Shown here piece after piece: positions 1 through 10,634 of a DNA stretch of 64,000 bases. The translations under genes and the position numbers were made by a program. Below the pieces are notes generated by a model. The model ran no database searches, was not told the origin of the DNA, and worked only from the letters and a program-made list of their open reading frames with translations. Origin of the DNA: Alphaproteobacteria bacterium (lineage in GTDB: Bacteria; Pseudomonadota; Alphaproteobacteria; ATCC43930; CGMCC-115725); the NCBI GenBank assembly GCA_019240125.1, contig JAFAYW010000294.1:1-64000 (forward strand). The letters run 5' to 3'. The first letter of the stretch is position 1. The number at the start of each line of letters is the position of its first letter.

Positions 1-1851
1 AGCCCGGTCTGGGCCAAGATCGTCAATGCCCTGACCGATGCCGAGGCACGCGCGATCGGGTTCGACATCATCTTCAGCTATTCGGCCAATCGCTTTCCTG
101 GCCTTGAAGGCCAGTACGACCGTGAGTTCCTCGCGGCGATTGCACGAGCGCGAGGCAAGATTGTCTTGGCGCGCTCGGCGGGATCTTATCCGGCTCTGCC
201 CTATGTCGCGGCGGTCTTCGACCCCACGACCGACGCCGGCAAGCCTGAACCCGGGGGCATCGCCTATGCCGAGCTCGCGCCGGATGCGGACGGCATTTTC
301 CGCCGGGTCGGCGCGCAGGTTGATAGTGCGGACGGGCGACCGTTGCCGACATTGGCGCACGCGCTGCTCGACCGTGGTCACGGCCCGACGATGCCACAGC
401 AGGTGATGCTGGCGCCGCGACAGTCGCTCGAAGCCATACCGACCTATCGTCTGATCGATGTGCTGCGGTGTCTCGATCGCGATCCGGCAGCCATAAAGCG
501 GGTGTTTGGCGGCAAAACCGTCCTGCTCGGGACCACCCTCGCCGAGGAAGACCGCAAGCGCAGCCCCGATCGCTTTATGCAACCACCGGGTCGACAGCCG
601 CTCGAGGTCGGCGCCTGTCATCTGCTTCAGCTGGGTGCCTCCGACCCCGGCAGCGGCACCGTCCCTGGCGTCTTTATCCACGCGGCGGCGATCGGTTCGG
701 TATTGAACGGCAATCTGATCAACCCGGTCTCACCGCCGGGACGCGCCGCCGCGGCGGCCGGCCTGGCCGTCGGGGGTGGGTTGCTCGGCTTTTCGCTGGC
801 GCCACTCTACGGCGTCTTCGCGGTCACGGTGCTGGCCATGATGTGCCTGGCCACAACGCCCCTGCTGATCGGTTACGGATTGTGGTTCCCGGCCGTTTTG
901 CCCGCGATCGCCGCGCCGATCGCGACGGCGGTCGCCTATGTCGTGCGCTTTGTGATCGAGGATCGGCGGCGGCGGCGGGTTCAGCAGGCGTTCGGGCATT
1001 ATCTCGCCCCGGCAATCGTCGAGAGGCTGAGCGAGTCCGAGGCAGCGCTGCAGCTCGGCGGCGAGGAACGCGACATCACCGTGATGTTTGCTGATCTGTC
1101 CGGCTTCACGGCGCTGTCGGGCAGGGTCGGGCCGACCGAATTGATGACCGTCACCAATGCCTATCTCGCGATCATCGTCGCCGCTGTCGAAGCCACGGGC
1201 GGCTATGTCGACAAGTTCATCGGCGACGCGGTGATGGGCATCTGGGGCGCTCCCGGCACCGACCCCGATCATGCCGCCGCCGCCGCGCGCGCGGCGCTCG
1301 CTGTCGTCGCGGAGATAACGCGCGCCAAAGCAGCCGCCGACGCCAGGGGGCAACCCGGTTACTCGGTAAAGATCGGCGTCAACAGCGGCCGCGCCGTGGT
1401 CGGCAATGTCGGCGCCGAGAAGCGCTACAACTACACCGCGGTCGGCGAGACCGTGAACATCGCCGCCCGCCTCGAAAGCGTGCCGGGCGATTACGCGTGC
1501 CGCATCGTCATCGGCCCCGCCACCGCGGCCACCATCGCCGACCGCTTCGTGCTGAACGAACTCGACTGGATCAAGGTCAAGGGCAAGGAGGAGCCATTCG
1601 CCATCTTCGAACTGCTCGGCGAGCGCGGCGGCAACAGTGCTGCGATACTCGGCTACGAGGAGCAGTTTCAAGCGGCCTTGCGACTCTATCGCGCGGGAGA
1701 GTTTAAGCGCGCGGCAGCAAGCTGGCGCGCGCTGACGCACCCGCAATTTCCGGAGGTGTCGCCGCCATCGATCATGGCAGATCGCGCTGCCGCCTTAAAC
1801 CGCGAACCACGGGCTGTCTGGGACGGCGTCTATGTGAAAGAGACGAAATAA
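1..1851 (+). CDS. CHASE2 domain-containing adenylate/guanylate cyclase (5' truncated by window edge)
   Basis: Frame 1 is open from base 1 (SPVWAKIVNALTDAEARAIGFDIIFSYS..., CHASE2-like); transmembrane stretches; class III cyclase motifs ITVMFADLSGFTALS, DKFIGDAVMGIWGAP, KIGVNSGRAVVGNVGAEKRYNYTAVGETVNIAARLE. Confidence 0.93.
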   Translation, partial: SPVWAKIVNALTDAEARAIGFDIIFSYSANRFPGLEGQYDREFLAAIARARGKIVLARSAGSYPALPYVAAVFDPTTDAGKPEPGGIAYAELAPDADGIFRRVGAQVDSADGRPLPTLAHALLDRGHGPTMPQQVMLAPRQSLEAIPTYRLIDVLRCLDRDPAAIKRVFGGKTVLLGTTLAEEDRKRSPDRFMQPPGRQPLEVGACHLLQLGASDPGSGTVPGVFIHAAAIGSVLNGNLINPVSPPGRAAAAAGLAVGGGLLGFSLAPLYGVFAVTVLAMMCLATTPLLIGYGLWFPAVLPAIAAPIATAVAYVVRFVIEDRRRRRVQQAFGHYLAPAIVERLSESEAALQLGGEERDITVMFADLSGFTALSGRVGPTELMTVTNAYLAIIVAAVEATGGYVDKFIGDAVMGIWGAPGTDPDHAAAAARAALAVVAEITRAKAAADARGQPGYSVKIGVNSGRAVVGNVGAEKRYNYTAVGETVNIAARLESVPGDYACRIVIGPATAATIADRFVLNELDWIKVKGKEEPFAIFELLGERGGNSAAILGYEEQFQAALRLYRAGEFKRAAASWRALTHPQFPEVSPPSIMADRAAALNREPRAVWDGVYVKETK

Positions 1852-2112
1852 GTGCGGGGTAGGGCGACGAGTTCGTCTTCTCGCCATGCTGAGCGCTTTC
1901 GCGCGTACATTGGCATTGGCCTACAGAAGCGACTGGGGTCACATTGGTGACCGCACCGATGACAAACTGGTGCCGCAAGGTCGTCTACAGAAATTGCGCA
2001 ATGACAAGCCCGCGCAACGGATGGCGGCTTGGGGCACGAAGCGTAGTTCGCGCCGCACCGGGTTTCGTCCGCTGCGTGACCGGAACTGAGACCATTGCCG
2101 AGGTGCTGTTGA

Positions 2113-2152
2113 ACCCGTCACGCCCCAACTTACAGATGCGTGCGTGACGGGT
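2113..2152. terminator. Perfect 11-bp inverted repeat between convergent genes; possible bidirectional terminator
   Basis: ACCCGTCACGC (2113-2123) and GCGTGACGGGT (2142-2152) are exact reverse complements, 18-nt loop, between convergent gene ends at 1851 and 2204; no strong U tract. Confidence 0.5.
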
Positions 2153-2203
2153 ACGCTCTGCCGGCGACCAAGTCCGGCCAAGGCGATTAATTACCGGTGC
2201 TGC

Positions 2204-3967
2204 CTAGTTCGTACCAGCCTGGTAAAGCGGGCCGCGGACGATTTGGCCGGGGAGGGCGTCGGTCAGGACTCCGTTATCGAGCAGCACCGTGCCGTTGACG
2301 ATGACGTGATCGATGCCCTCGGCCTCGCGCTTGACCTCGATCCCGCCGCCCGGCAATGACGCTACCGGCTCCCGCGCCTTGGGGGCGATCGTGTCGGGAT
2401 CGAAGATCGTGATGTCGGCGATCTTCCCGGCCGCGATAAAGCCGCGGTCGGTGATGTCGTGCATCAGCGCGGTCTTGCCCGTCAGGCGATAGACCGCCTC
2501 TTCGAGGGTCAGCGCCTGCTGCTCGCGCACCCAATGCCCCAGGAGCTGCGTGCTGGTCTCATGTCGGTCCGCGGTGTGCGGTCGGCCGCCGCCATCGCTG
2601 GTGCCGATGACGGTGAATTGCGAGCCCAGGATGTGCTTCTGCGTTTTCGGATCGTTGTTGCGGTCGACCATTTGGAAGCAGGTCTGCAGATCCTCGTCGA
2701 GGGAGAGATCGAGAAAGGCATCCATGATGCCCTTGTTCTGCTCCTTGGCGATCTGCTCGATGCTCTTCCCGGCGAGGTGGCGGTTCTGCCCCTTGGCGGT
2801 CATGAACACCTCGATGAGGTCCCAGCGCCGATTGAACAGGCCGCGCGAACGGCCGCGCCGGTCGGTCACCCCGCCTTCCTGCGCGACGGTTCCCTCTACC
2901 GCCTCGGCCGACATTGCCTTGCGGATTTCGGGGTCCCGGAAAGCGCGCATCCGGTCCTGATAGGGCAGGGCCATGACCCGGTCCCAGGTCGGCATGCCAC
3001 GGAAGAAGCCTTGCGGATCGGTGATGTCTTCGTCCTGCGGGACGTTGAGGCCGCGCTCCAGGTTGAAGATCGCTCCGGCGACGGTCGATAAGCATGAGCC
3101 ATAGCAGCGTGCCCCGCTGTTGAATCCGTCCTCCAGCCACTTGAGATGCTCGACCCATTCGTCCGGATTGCTGATCGGATCGGACATCAGGTTGTAGATC
3201 GACGGCCGGCCGGTGCGTGCCGCCAACTCGCGAGCAACGGCGCGGGTCTGCTTGGTGCCGCCTGGGGCGCCGCCGGCAACCTGGAAGACCCCGGTGCCGA
3301 GATCGCCCAGCACGCTGGCAAGCGCCCAGCGCTCGTCGTCGTCGCAGTGCCCGGCGGGGTCGCCGCGGTCCTTCGGCGCGGTCGAGAACCCGAGCGCGCC
3401 GTCGTGCATCGCGTCGCGGATCAACCGCTGCATCGTCGCGATTTCGTCGTCGGTCGCCTTGACGCGCTCGCTCGAGGCATCGCCCATCACGTAGCGGCGA
3501 ATACCCGAATGGCCGACCAAGGTGCCGACATTGATGCCGCGTTTTTTGCCAAGCGCGTCCAGGTATTCCCCGACCGACTCCCAGGTCACGTCGACACCGG
3601 CCTTCAACACCGGCAGCGGGATCTGCTCGGCATCGGAAAAGAATTCGAGGTACCACTCGCCGTCGCCGGGCCGCACCGGCGCGATGACCTGGCCGCACTG
3701 GCCGACGATGACCGTCGTGTGGCCGTTATGCAACCACGAGCCGCAATAGGGGTCCCACACCGCTTGCGGATCGAAATGCGTGTGATGGTCGATAAAGCCC
3801 GGCGCGACGACCCGACCAGCGGCGTCGATCGTGCGCTTGGCGGCGGCGCCGTTGGCCTTGCCGACGCCGACGATCTTGCCGTCCTGAACTGCCACATCGG
3901 CATGGAACGCCGGAGCGCCAGAGCCATCGACAACGCGCCCGTTTTTGATAAGCAGATCGTACGCCAT
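2204..3967 (-). CDS. N-acyl-D-amino-acid deacylase / amidohydrolase family protein
   Basis: ORF 2204..4027; likely start MAYDLLIKNGRVVDGSGAPAFHADVAVQDGKIVGVG at ~3967; amidohydrolase motif VVAPGFIDHHTHFDPQAVWDPY and C-terminal GKIADITIFDPDTIAPKAREP. Confidence 0.9.
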   Translation of the reverse strand: MAYDLLIKNGRVVDGSGAPAFHADVAVQDGKIVGVGKANGAAAKRTIDAAGRVVAPGFIDHHTHFDPQAVWDPYCGSWLHNGHTTVIVGQCGQVIAPVRPGDGEWYLEFFSDAEQIPLPVLKAGVDVTWESVGEYLDALGKKRGINVGTLVGHSGIRRYVMGDASSERVKATDDEIATMQRLIRDAMHDGALGFSTAPKDRGDPAGHCDDDERWALASVLGDLGTGVFQVAGGAPGGTKQTRAVARELAARTGRPSIYNLMSDPISNPDEWVEHLKWLEDGFNSGARCYGSCLSTVAGAIFNLERGLNVPQDEDITDPQGFFRGMPTWDRVMALPYQDRMRAFRDPEIRKAMSAEAVEGTVAQEGGVTDRRGRSRGLFNRRWDLIEVFMTAKGQNRHLAGKSIEQIAKEQNKGIMDAFLDLSLDEDLQTCFQMVDRNNDPKTQKHILGSQFTVIGTSDGGGRPHTADRHETSTQLLGHWVREQQALTLEEAVYRLTGKTALMHDITDRGFIAAGKIADITIFDPDTIAPKAREPVASLPGGGIEVKREAEGIDHVIVNGTVLLDNGVLTDALPGQIVRGPLYQAGTN

Positions 3968-4609
3968 GACGTTCCCTCCTGTTGCCTCGGTGTTCTTGAG
4001 CGGGGAGGCGGTCGAGGCTCGCTTCAATCGGCGATTTTTAAGGTGACCGTAACCCTGCCTTTGTCGATGTTCAATCGAGGCTACGGTATCAAGGCCTAAG
4101 CAACAAGATGCGCCGAGTGAGGGCGGCGTATGTCCAAAAAGTGGAAGTGGTTATGACCTACCGATGTCGGCATGGCCCTCCCTCGGGCATCGGTGGTTCT
4201 CCAGGAACACACGGCAGGGCGCAATCAAGAGGTCTGGCGCGAGGATACTGGAGGGTAGTAGAGGCGGGATCATCTGTGGTCCCTCCTGCGGCAGTCGTCC
4301 GCTCGAGCACCGCCAGTCGTACCGCCAAATCCTGGAGACCGGTTCTCCGTTATGTTTCGCGGCGGCGATTATGGCAGCCAGAGTGGCGGAGGGGTTTCTT
4401 TTGCTTATCGTCCACCTGAAGCGCAGTACATTATGGTGTTTGCTGGTTACGCGCGCGCCGCGGAGACCAACCTATTCAATGGCGGTGTAGCGTTTTCATT
4501 CCACTAACCGAGGCAGATGTTACCAAAGCGGGCGCAAGTCGATATTGCAGGCAACCGATACCGCCCAAAGCGTTCACCATATATAGGGATTGAGAGCGGC
4601 GCACATCGG

Positions 4610-5008
4610 CTACGGGATCTGCGGCTTCATATGATCCGCGGTCTTGAAGTAGCGTTTGGCGTAGGCTACCAGCGCAGCATCGCTCGGATGGTCGACCGTC
4701 TCGACGCCAGCGACGATGCCGATCAGTCGGGGATCGTGGTGGTGGATATGCTTCAGGAGCTCGATCTTCGCATTTGACGGGCCAGTGATGAGAACAGCGC
4801 CGGCACCGGCTACCGCCTCGATCACCTGGTGCAGAAAGTCCTGGTCCTCCGCGGCGTGGCCGCTGCCGACGGTATGGGCTCTGTGATGAAGATGTCGGGT
4901 TGGGCTGTCGGGGTGAAGTACCAGCCGATCGACGTCGTCGCGCCCGAACTGAAATATGCGAGCCTCAAGGTGATCGATCCAGATCACCGCGTGATAGTGG
5001 CTTCTCAT
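4610..5008 (-). CDS. Translational machinery-like protein (bacterial eRF1/host-attachment-like small protein)
   Basis: From MRSHYHAVIWIDHLEARIFQFGRDDVDRLVLHP..., containing HHRAHTVGSGHAAEDQDFLHQV and AVLITGPSNAKIELLKHIHHHDP...GVETVDHPSDAALVAYAKRYF, a pattern recognised from this family; ORF extends to 5107. Confidence 0.75.
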   Translation of the reverse strand: MRSHYHAVIWIDHLEARIFQFGRDDVDRLVLHPDSPTRHLHHRAHTVGSGHAAEDQDFLHQVIEAVAGAGAVLITGPSNAKIELLKHIHHHDPRLIGIVAGVETVDHPSDAALVAYAKRYFKTADHMKPQIP

Positions 5009-5112
5009 GGCGTGCTTCCTTATGCAGGAGATGTCATGCAGGAGATGTCGCTGTTTCTGATTTGCTGACTCGGGGCTCACTGCCGCGTGATCCGGCAAAT
5101 CCGGCATCCCTG

Positions 5113-5988
5113 TCAGTGCGCGAATAGCACCGAAATTGCAGCGTCACCGAGAATTTGCCGGGTGAAGCCGCCAAATACCCACTCACGCAAGCGGCTGTGA
5201 CCGTACGCGCCCAGCACGACCAGATTCGCACCCCTGCGCTGTGCCGTCTGCATTAGCGCTGCCACCGGGTCGAGCGGGCCCGAGCGAACGCGTTCGATCT
5301 CGGCATGCACGCCGTGCCAGCCGAGATAGCGCGAAAGCTTGTCGGTATCGTCGGCGATACTTTCATCCTCCTCCACAATCGTCACCGCCGTAACGCGCTC
5401 GGCTCGCCGGAGAAATGGCATCGCAGCCGTTACCGCGCGCCCGGTCTGGGGTGTCGCCTTCCAGGCGATGACGATGTTATCGAGGTCGGTTTTCGGCGCC
5501 TCCGTCGCGGGAACCAGTAGCGGGCGACCGCTATCCATCAGAAGGGCCTCCAGCAACGGGCGCATGCTGGTGTCTTCCTCTGGGCCGCGCGATGCGACGA
5601 CGAGGTCGGCGGTTATCGCATAACGTAGCAGCCAGGCAATTTCCTGTCCCGTTTCGACATGCATCTGCGCCGAGGCTGTCTCGCGCGCTGAATTCTGGTT
5701 TGCGTTGTCCGGGAACGCCTCCCGCTTTAGAAACGCGGCAAACGCCTCACGGGCCACGGCCGCTCGCTCATCCGCACCGCGTTCGAGGTCGTCGATCAGA
5801 CTTGGCACCAGCACACCGGCTGATCCACTCGCATCAGAGGTCATATTGACGGCGACCTCTACCGGGTCCAACCGTACATGCACGGCATCGATATGCGCAT
5901 TGAACGCACGCGCGATGATCGATGCTGCCGCCAGGGAGCGATCGTCGAGACCGGTCGGCGTCAGGGGAACGAGTATTGTCTTGATCAT
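5113..5988 (-). CDS. Universal stress protein (UspA family, two-domain)
   Basis: MIKTILVPLTPTGLDDRSLAAASIIARAFNAHIDAVHV N-terminus; C-terminal RRGANLVVLGAYGHSRLREWVFGGFTRQILGDAAISVLFAH typical Usp nucleotide-binding motif. Confidence 0.9.
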   Translation of the reverse strand: MIKTILVPLTPTGLDDRSLAAASIIARAFNAHIDAVHVRLDPVEVAVNMTSDASGSAGVLVPSLIDDLERGADERAAVAREAFAAFLKREAFPDNANQNSARETASAQMHVETGQEIAWLLRYAITADLVVASRGPEEDTSMRPLLEALLMDSGRPLLVPATEAPKTDLDNIVIAWKATPQTGRAVTAAMPFLRRAERVTAVTIVEEDESIADDTDKLSRYLGWHGVHAEIERVRSGPLDPVAALMQTAQRRGANLVVLGAYGHSRLREWVFGGFTRQILGDAAISVLFAH

Positions 5989-6422
5989 GGCGTATCCCTC
6001 CGCGTTGTCCTGATGCTGTTGCAATCCTCATTTGCACTCTGTTGTGCCGATTGTGCGTGTCTGCACCGGAGTAACGGCTCCGATGTGGAGTGGGAGCCGC
6101 GATGATGTGGTCATGCTGAAAACCCGACGGGGGCGGGCGGCGGGTGCCGATGCTCTGCAGCACCACCGAAGCATCGAGCGCGCCGGCCTGCGCCGTGGTC
6201 TGCAGATAGCGGCTGCAGCGCCACAGATTACGATGAACGGCTTGACCATCGCTTGCGTCATCCTCCCGGGATAGCTTTAACGATGGCGACCGCGGCGCTC
6301 GCTCGCTATTCGCAATGGTCCTTACGCAAAACTACGTACGGCACGTATCTGACAGTGCCCGAAGGGACAGTGCCGCATCCACGATCCGGTTGCGGTGTCT
6401 GCCGGGGGGGGGGCGACCGAAA

Positions 6423-6436
6423 TTGATCCAGTTCAA
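6423..6436. promoter_or_regulatory. FNR/FixK-like box (TTGAT-N4-TTCAA)
   Basis: TTGATCCAGTTCAA, one mismatch from the TTGAT-N4-ATCAA consensus, about 300 bp upstream of the HlyD gene. Confidence 0.4.
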
Positions 6437-6737
6437 TGCCGGTCGCACTGGTTCAGCGATTATCGGCACCTCATTAACGTCTGGGTGCTGCCATGACATC
6501 CTGGCTGATATGCTTCAGCGCCAGCGCGCTGGCCGCGGTTGCCGCTTTGATCACTGTCAGTAGCCACAGTCCGCCGAAAATCGTCTCCGTCAGCTTGCCG
6601 GACAGTGAATACGAGCGCTCCGCCTACCGGCGGTCCGGCCTCAGCACGTGAGGTATCCCTGTAGCCGTTGAGCAACGCCGACGACGTAAACGGATCGCCC
6701 ACCCCGCCATGCGTGTCATAGCTCCCGCAGGTTTTGC

Positions 6738-7898
6738 ATGAGCAATCAGCTAGCCCCGGCGCCAGAGGTATCACCGCAGCAGGAACCACCGACGTTAATC
6801 GAGCAGGGAAGGGCTGCGGTACCTTCGGTGATCTATCCCCGCGCGTTGCCGGCGCCGCGCAGACCGGTGTCGCCGATGGTCTTCGTGGCGGTAGTGCTTC
6901 TGTTGGCGGCCGCAGCGGGTTATTGGTGGTTACACTCCGCACCCGCGCTGCCGGCTGGGTTTGCCTTGGGTAACGGGCGCCTAGAGGCCGACGCGATCGA
7001 TATCGACACAAAATTCGCCGGCCGTGTCGCGGAGCTTCTTGTCGATGAAGGCGACCAGGTGAAGAAGGGCCAGGTCGTTGCTGTAATGGACTCGCGCGAC
7101 CTGCAAGCCCAATTGAAGCAGTCGCAAGAGGTAGTGCTGCAGGCCCAGCACGCGCTGCAACAAGCCCGGGAAAATTACACGCAGCAGCAAACGGTCGTGA
7201 GATTGGCGGCGCAGGAGGTCGAGCGAACCAGCTATCTTGTGCCCCGCGGCTATGCCACCCAGGAAGCCCTCGACCAGCGCAAGCAGCAACTGGACAGCGC
7301 GGCGGCCTCCCTCAACGGTGCCACCGCCGCGGTCGGCGCGGCCGAGCACGCCGCCGACGCCGCGACCCATCAGGTCGAGCTGTACCAGGTGAATATCGCC
7401 GACAACTCGCTGACTGCTCCAAAGGATGGCCCGATTGAGTACCGCGTCGCCAATGTCGGCGAGGTCCTGCCGGCTGGCGGCAAGGTGTTCACGATGCTGG
7501 ATGCCTCGTATCTCTATATGGACATCTATCTGCCGACGGCGGAGGCCGGACGGATCCGCATCGGGTCCGAGGCCCGCATCGTCCTCGACGCCTATCCCGG
7601 ACATGTGATCCCGGCCAACATCGTATTCATCGCCAGTCAGGCGCAATTCACCCCCAAGACCGTCGAGACAACGAGCGAGCGGGACAAGTTGATGTTTCGT
7701 ATTCGGGTCCGGATCGATCCGGATCGCCTGAAGGGGCGCGAGGCGATGGTCAGGAGCGGATTGCCCGGGGTCGCCTACGCGCGGATCGATTCCTCAGCCG
7801 TATGGCCAGCGAATCTGCAGCCCAGCCCACCGCCAGCCGTAAGCGAAACGGCGCCGTCCCCAGCATCGGCCGCCGCCGTTGCCAATGCATCGCGATGA
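6738..7898 (+). CDS. HlyD family secretion protein (periplasmic adaptor, YhiI-like)
   Basis: N-terminal TM; biotinyl-lipoyl-like [34 protein letters not shown]; coiled coil; directly followed by ABC genes. Confidence 0.9.
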   Translation: MSNQLAPAPEVSPQQEPPTLIEQGRAAVPSVIYPRALPAPRRPVSPMVFVAVVLLLAAAAGYWWLHSAPALPAGFALGNGRLEADAIDIDTKFAGRVAELLVDEGDQVKKGQVVAVMDSRDLQAQLKQSQEVVLQAQHALQQARENYTQQQTVVRLAAQEVERTSYLVPRGYATQEALDQRKQQLDSAAASLNGATAAVGAAEHAADAATHQVELYQVNIADNSLTAPKDGPIEYRVANVGEVLPAGGKVFTMLDASYLYMDIYLPTAEAGRIRIGSEARIVLDAYPGHVIPANIVFIASQAQFTPKTVETTSERDKLMFRIRVRIDPDRLKGREAMVRSGLPGVAYARIDSSAVWPANLQPSPPPAVSETAPSPASAAAVANASR

Positions 7899-10633
7899 GC
7901 GATGCCGGCCAGCCCGTCGCGCGGCTGACCAATGTCACGCAGCGCTACGGCAAGATCGTCGCGCTTGATGGGGTCACGTTCGAAATTCCGCGGGGTTGCC
8001 TCGTCGGATTGATCGGGCCGGATGGTGTCGGCAAATCGACGCTGCTGGCGATCCTGGCCGGCGCCCGGCGCCTGCAGGCTGGCGCGGCCTCGGTCTTGGA
8101 TGGCGATATCGCGGATCGACGGCATCGCGCTGCTGTCTGTCCGCGCATCGCCTACATGCCGCAGGGTCTCGGCAGGAATCTGTATCCCGACCTCAGCATC
8201 CGCGAAAACATCGCCTTTTTCGGACGGCTGTTCGGCCACTCGGCCGCGGAGCGCGACGCGCGTATCGACGAGTTGCTCGATAGCACCGGGCTCGCGCCAT
8301 TCGCCAGCCGTCCGGCGCGGAAATTATCCGGCGGGATGCGGCAGAAGCTCGGCCTGTGCTGCTCCTTGATCCATGACCCCGACCTATTGATCCTCGACGA
8401 GCCGACCACCGGTGTCGATCCGTTGTCGCGCCGTCAGTTCTGGGAACTTATCGACCGCATTCGGGCGCGGCGCTCCGGGATCAGCGTCATTGTCGCGACC
8501 GCCTACATGGAGGAGGCCGAGCGCTTCGATTGGCTCGCGGCGATGTATGCTGGCCGGATAATCGCGACCGGATCGCCCGCCGAACTAAAGCTCGCGACGC
8601 ATCGTCCCAGCGTCGAGGAAGCGTTCATCGCCGTGTTGCCCGAGCCGGTGCGTGCTGGCCGGCGGACACTGATCGTGCCGCCGCGGTCGGGCACGGAAAA
8701 CGAAACCGTTATCGTGGCGCGCGATCTGACGCGGCTGTTTGGCAATTTCACCGCGGTCGACCACGTCAACTTCTCGATCGCGCGCGGCGAGATTTTCGGT
8801 TTTGTCGGCTCGAACGGGTGCGGCAAGACCACGACCATGAAGATGCTGACCGGCCTTCTGCCCGCCAGCGAGGGCGAGGCTCTGCTGTTCGGCCGCCCGC
8901 TCGACGCGCATGACCTCGGTGCGCGTAAGAAGGTCGGCTACATGTCGCAGGCTTTCTCGCTCTATACCGTGCTGACGGTGCGGCAGAACCTCGATCTGCA
9001 CGCCCGCCTGTTTCATCTGCCCCGGCAGATGGCCCGCCAACGCATCGCCGAGCTTGTCGAGCGTTTTGGATTGGGTGACCATTTCGACCATCGCGCGCAG
9101 GAGTTGCCGCTCGGTATTCGTCAGCGTCTGTCTCTCGCGGTCGCCATCGTGCATCAGCCCGAGATACTGATCCTCGACGAGCCCACCTCCGGTGTCGATC
9201 CGCTGGCGCGCGACGCATTCTGGTCGTTGTTGATCGACCTTTCGCGCAATGAGCATGTGACGATTTTCGTCTCCACCCACTTCATGAACGAGGCGCAGCG
9301 CTGCGACCGCATCTCGCTGATGGATTCCGGCAGGGTGCTCGCGACCGATACACCGGCCGGGCTGGTTGAGCGGCGAGGTACGGCGACGCTGGAAGATGCC
9401 TTTATCGCCTACCTTGAAGAAGCCGCTGGAGATCCCGCCCCGTCGCAGCGGCAACCAGCGCCGGCTCCTGTCGTCGCTAACGAAGCGCGGCATGAGCAAC
9501 CTGCGTCGGCATTCAGTCTCGCTCGCCTTGCCGCTTGTACGATCCGCGAAACCCTGGAGTTGCTGCGCGACCCGATCCGCCTCGGCTTTGCGGTTTTCGG
9601 CACGACATTTCTGATGCTCGTGCTCGGGTTCGGCATTTCCACCGACGTCAACAACCTGACCTTCGCCGTGCTCGACCACGATGGCACGCATGAGAGTCGG
9701 GCTTATCTGGAGGAACTGCGCGGTTCTTCCTATTTCGCCGAGAAACCGCCCGTCGCGGATTATGCCGCCCTCGAAGCGCGGCTCGCGGATGGCGAGATCG
9801 ACGCGGCAATCGAGATTCCGCCCGGTTTCGGCCGCGACATCGCTCGCGGACGCCCCGTCTCGGTAGCGGCCTGGGTCGACGGTGCGAGGCCCTTTGTCGC
9901 CCAGACCATCCGCGGCTACCTGCAAGGGATGCATCAGCTTTATCTGGAAGATCCCATCCTCACGACGACGCGCTCCAGTCGAGGCTCCCCCGCCATCGTG
10001 GAAGTGCGGCTGACGTACAATCAGAATTTCGAGAGCGTCAACGCGATGGTTCCAGCACAGATCGCGCTGCAGCTCGCATTGTTCCCGGCGATCCTGATGG
10101 CGCTTGCGATCGTGCGTGAAAAGGAACTCGGATCGATCACCAATCTGTATGTCACGCCCGTGACCCGGGTCGAATTCCTGCTGGGCAAGCAGGTGCCATA
10201 CATCGCGCTGGCTCTGGTGAATTTCGCCCTGATGATGCTGATGGCGCAGTTCGTGTTTGCAGTGCCGCTGAAGGGAAGCTTGCCGGTTCTGGTACTCGGC
10301 GCAGCCATCTACGTCACCGCGACCACCGCCTATGGCATGCTGATCTCGGCCTTCGCGCGTACCCAGATCGCGGCGCTGTTCGGCACGGCGATCATGACGA
10401 TGCTGCCCGCGACGATGTTCGCCGGCATGCTGGTGCCCGTGTCGTCGCTGACCGGAATGGCACGGGTGATGGGCCGGTTGTTCCCGATGTCGTATTTTCT
10501 GCCGGTCAGCGTCGGCGCCTTCACCAAGGGACTTGGCTTCTCCGATCTGGTTACGAATATCGGGGTGCTTTTCCTCTTCATTCCCGGGCTCACCCTGTTG
10601 AACCTGCTGCTGCTGCGAAAGCAGGAGCGATAA
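7895..10633 (+). CDS. Fused ABC transporter: two ATPase domains plus ABC-2 permease (RbbA-like)
   Basis: Two nucleotide-binding domains ([14 protein letters not shown]...[11 protein letters not shown]...[13 protein letters not shown] and [16 protein letters not shown]...[15 protein letters not shown]...[13 protein letters not shown]), then ABC-2 membrane region; likely start ATGAGCGATGCC at 7895 inside ORF 7802..10633. Confidence 0.92.
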   Translation: MSDAGQPVARLTNVTQRYGKIVALDGVTFEIPRGCLVGLIGPDGVGKSTLLAILAGARRLQAGAASVLDGDIADRRHRAAVCPRIAYMPQGLGRNLYPDLSIRENIAFFGRLFGHSAAERDARIDELLDSTGLAPFASRPARKLSGGMRQKLGLCCSLIHDPDLLILDEPTTGVDPLSRRQFWELIDRIRARRSGISVIVATAYMEEAERFDWLAAMYAGRIIATGSPAELKLATHRPSVEEAFIAVLPEPVRAGRRTLIVPPRSGTENETVIVARDLTRLFGNFTAVDHVNFSIARGEIFGFVGSNGCGKTTTMKMLTGLLPASEGEALLFGRPLDAHDLGARKKVGYMSQAFSLYTVLTVRQNLDLHARLFHLPRQMARQRIAELVERFGLGDHFDHRAQELPLGIRQRLSLAVAIVHQPEILILDEPTSGVDPLARDAFWSLLIDLSRNEHVTIFVSTHFMNEAQRCDRISLMDSGRVLATDTPAGLVERRGTATLEDAFIAYLEEAAGDPAPSQRQPAPAPVVANEARHEQPASAFSLARLAACTIRETLELLRDPIRLGFAVFGTTFLMLVLGFGISTDVNNLTFAVLDHDGTHESRAYLEELRGSSYFAEKPPVADYAALEARLADGEIDAAIEIPPGFGRDIARGRPVSVAAWVDGARPFVAQTIRGYLQGMHQLYLEDPILTTTRSSRGSPAIVEVRLTYNQNFESVNAMVPAQIALQLALFPAILMALAIVREKELGSITNLYVTPVTRVEFLLGKQVPYIALALVNFALMMLMAQFVFAVPLKGSLPVLVLGAAIYVTATTAYGMLISAFARTQIAALFGTAIMTMLPATMFAGMLVPVSSLTGMARVMGRLFPMSYFLPVSVGAFTKGLGFSDLVTNIGVLFLFIPGLTLLNLLLLRKQER

Positions 10634-10634
10634 C

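Noticed and set aside
1886-2181. Several 67-80 aa ORFs on both strands between cyclase and amidohydrolase
   Set aside because: Mutually overlapping short ORFs; Arg-rich random-looking translations.
3146-4099. 317-aa plus-strand ORF opposite the amidohydrolase
   Set aside because: Antisense to strongly supported amidohydrolase; no domain signal.
4108-4490. Overlapping 103-aa and 108-aa ORFs in the gap after the amidohydrolase
   Set aside because: Overlapping frames with no recognisable domain or convincing ribosome site; treated as intergenic.
6460-7011. 183-aa minus-strand ORF upstream of and overlapping HlyD
   Set aside because: Overlaps the HlyD N-terminus; composition typical of antisense GC-rich DNA.
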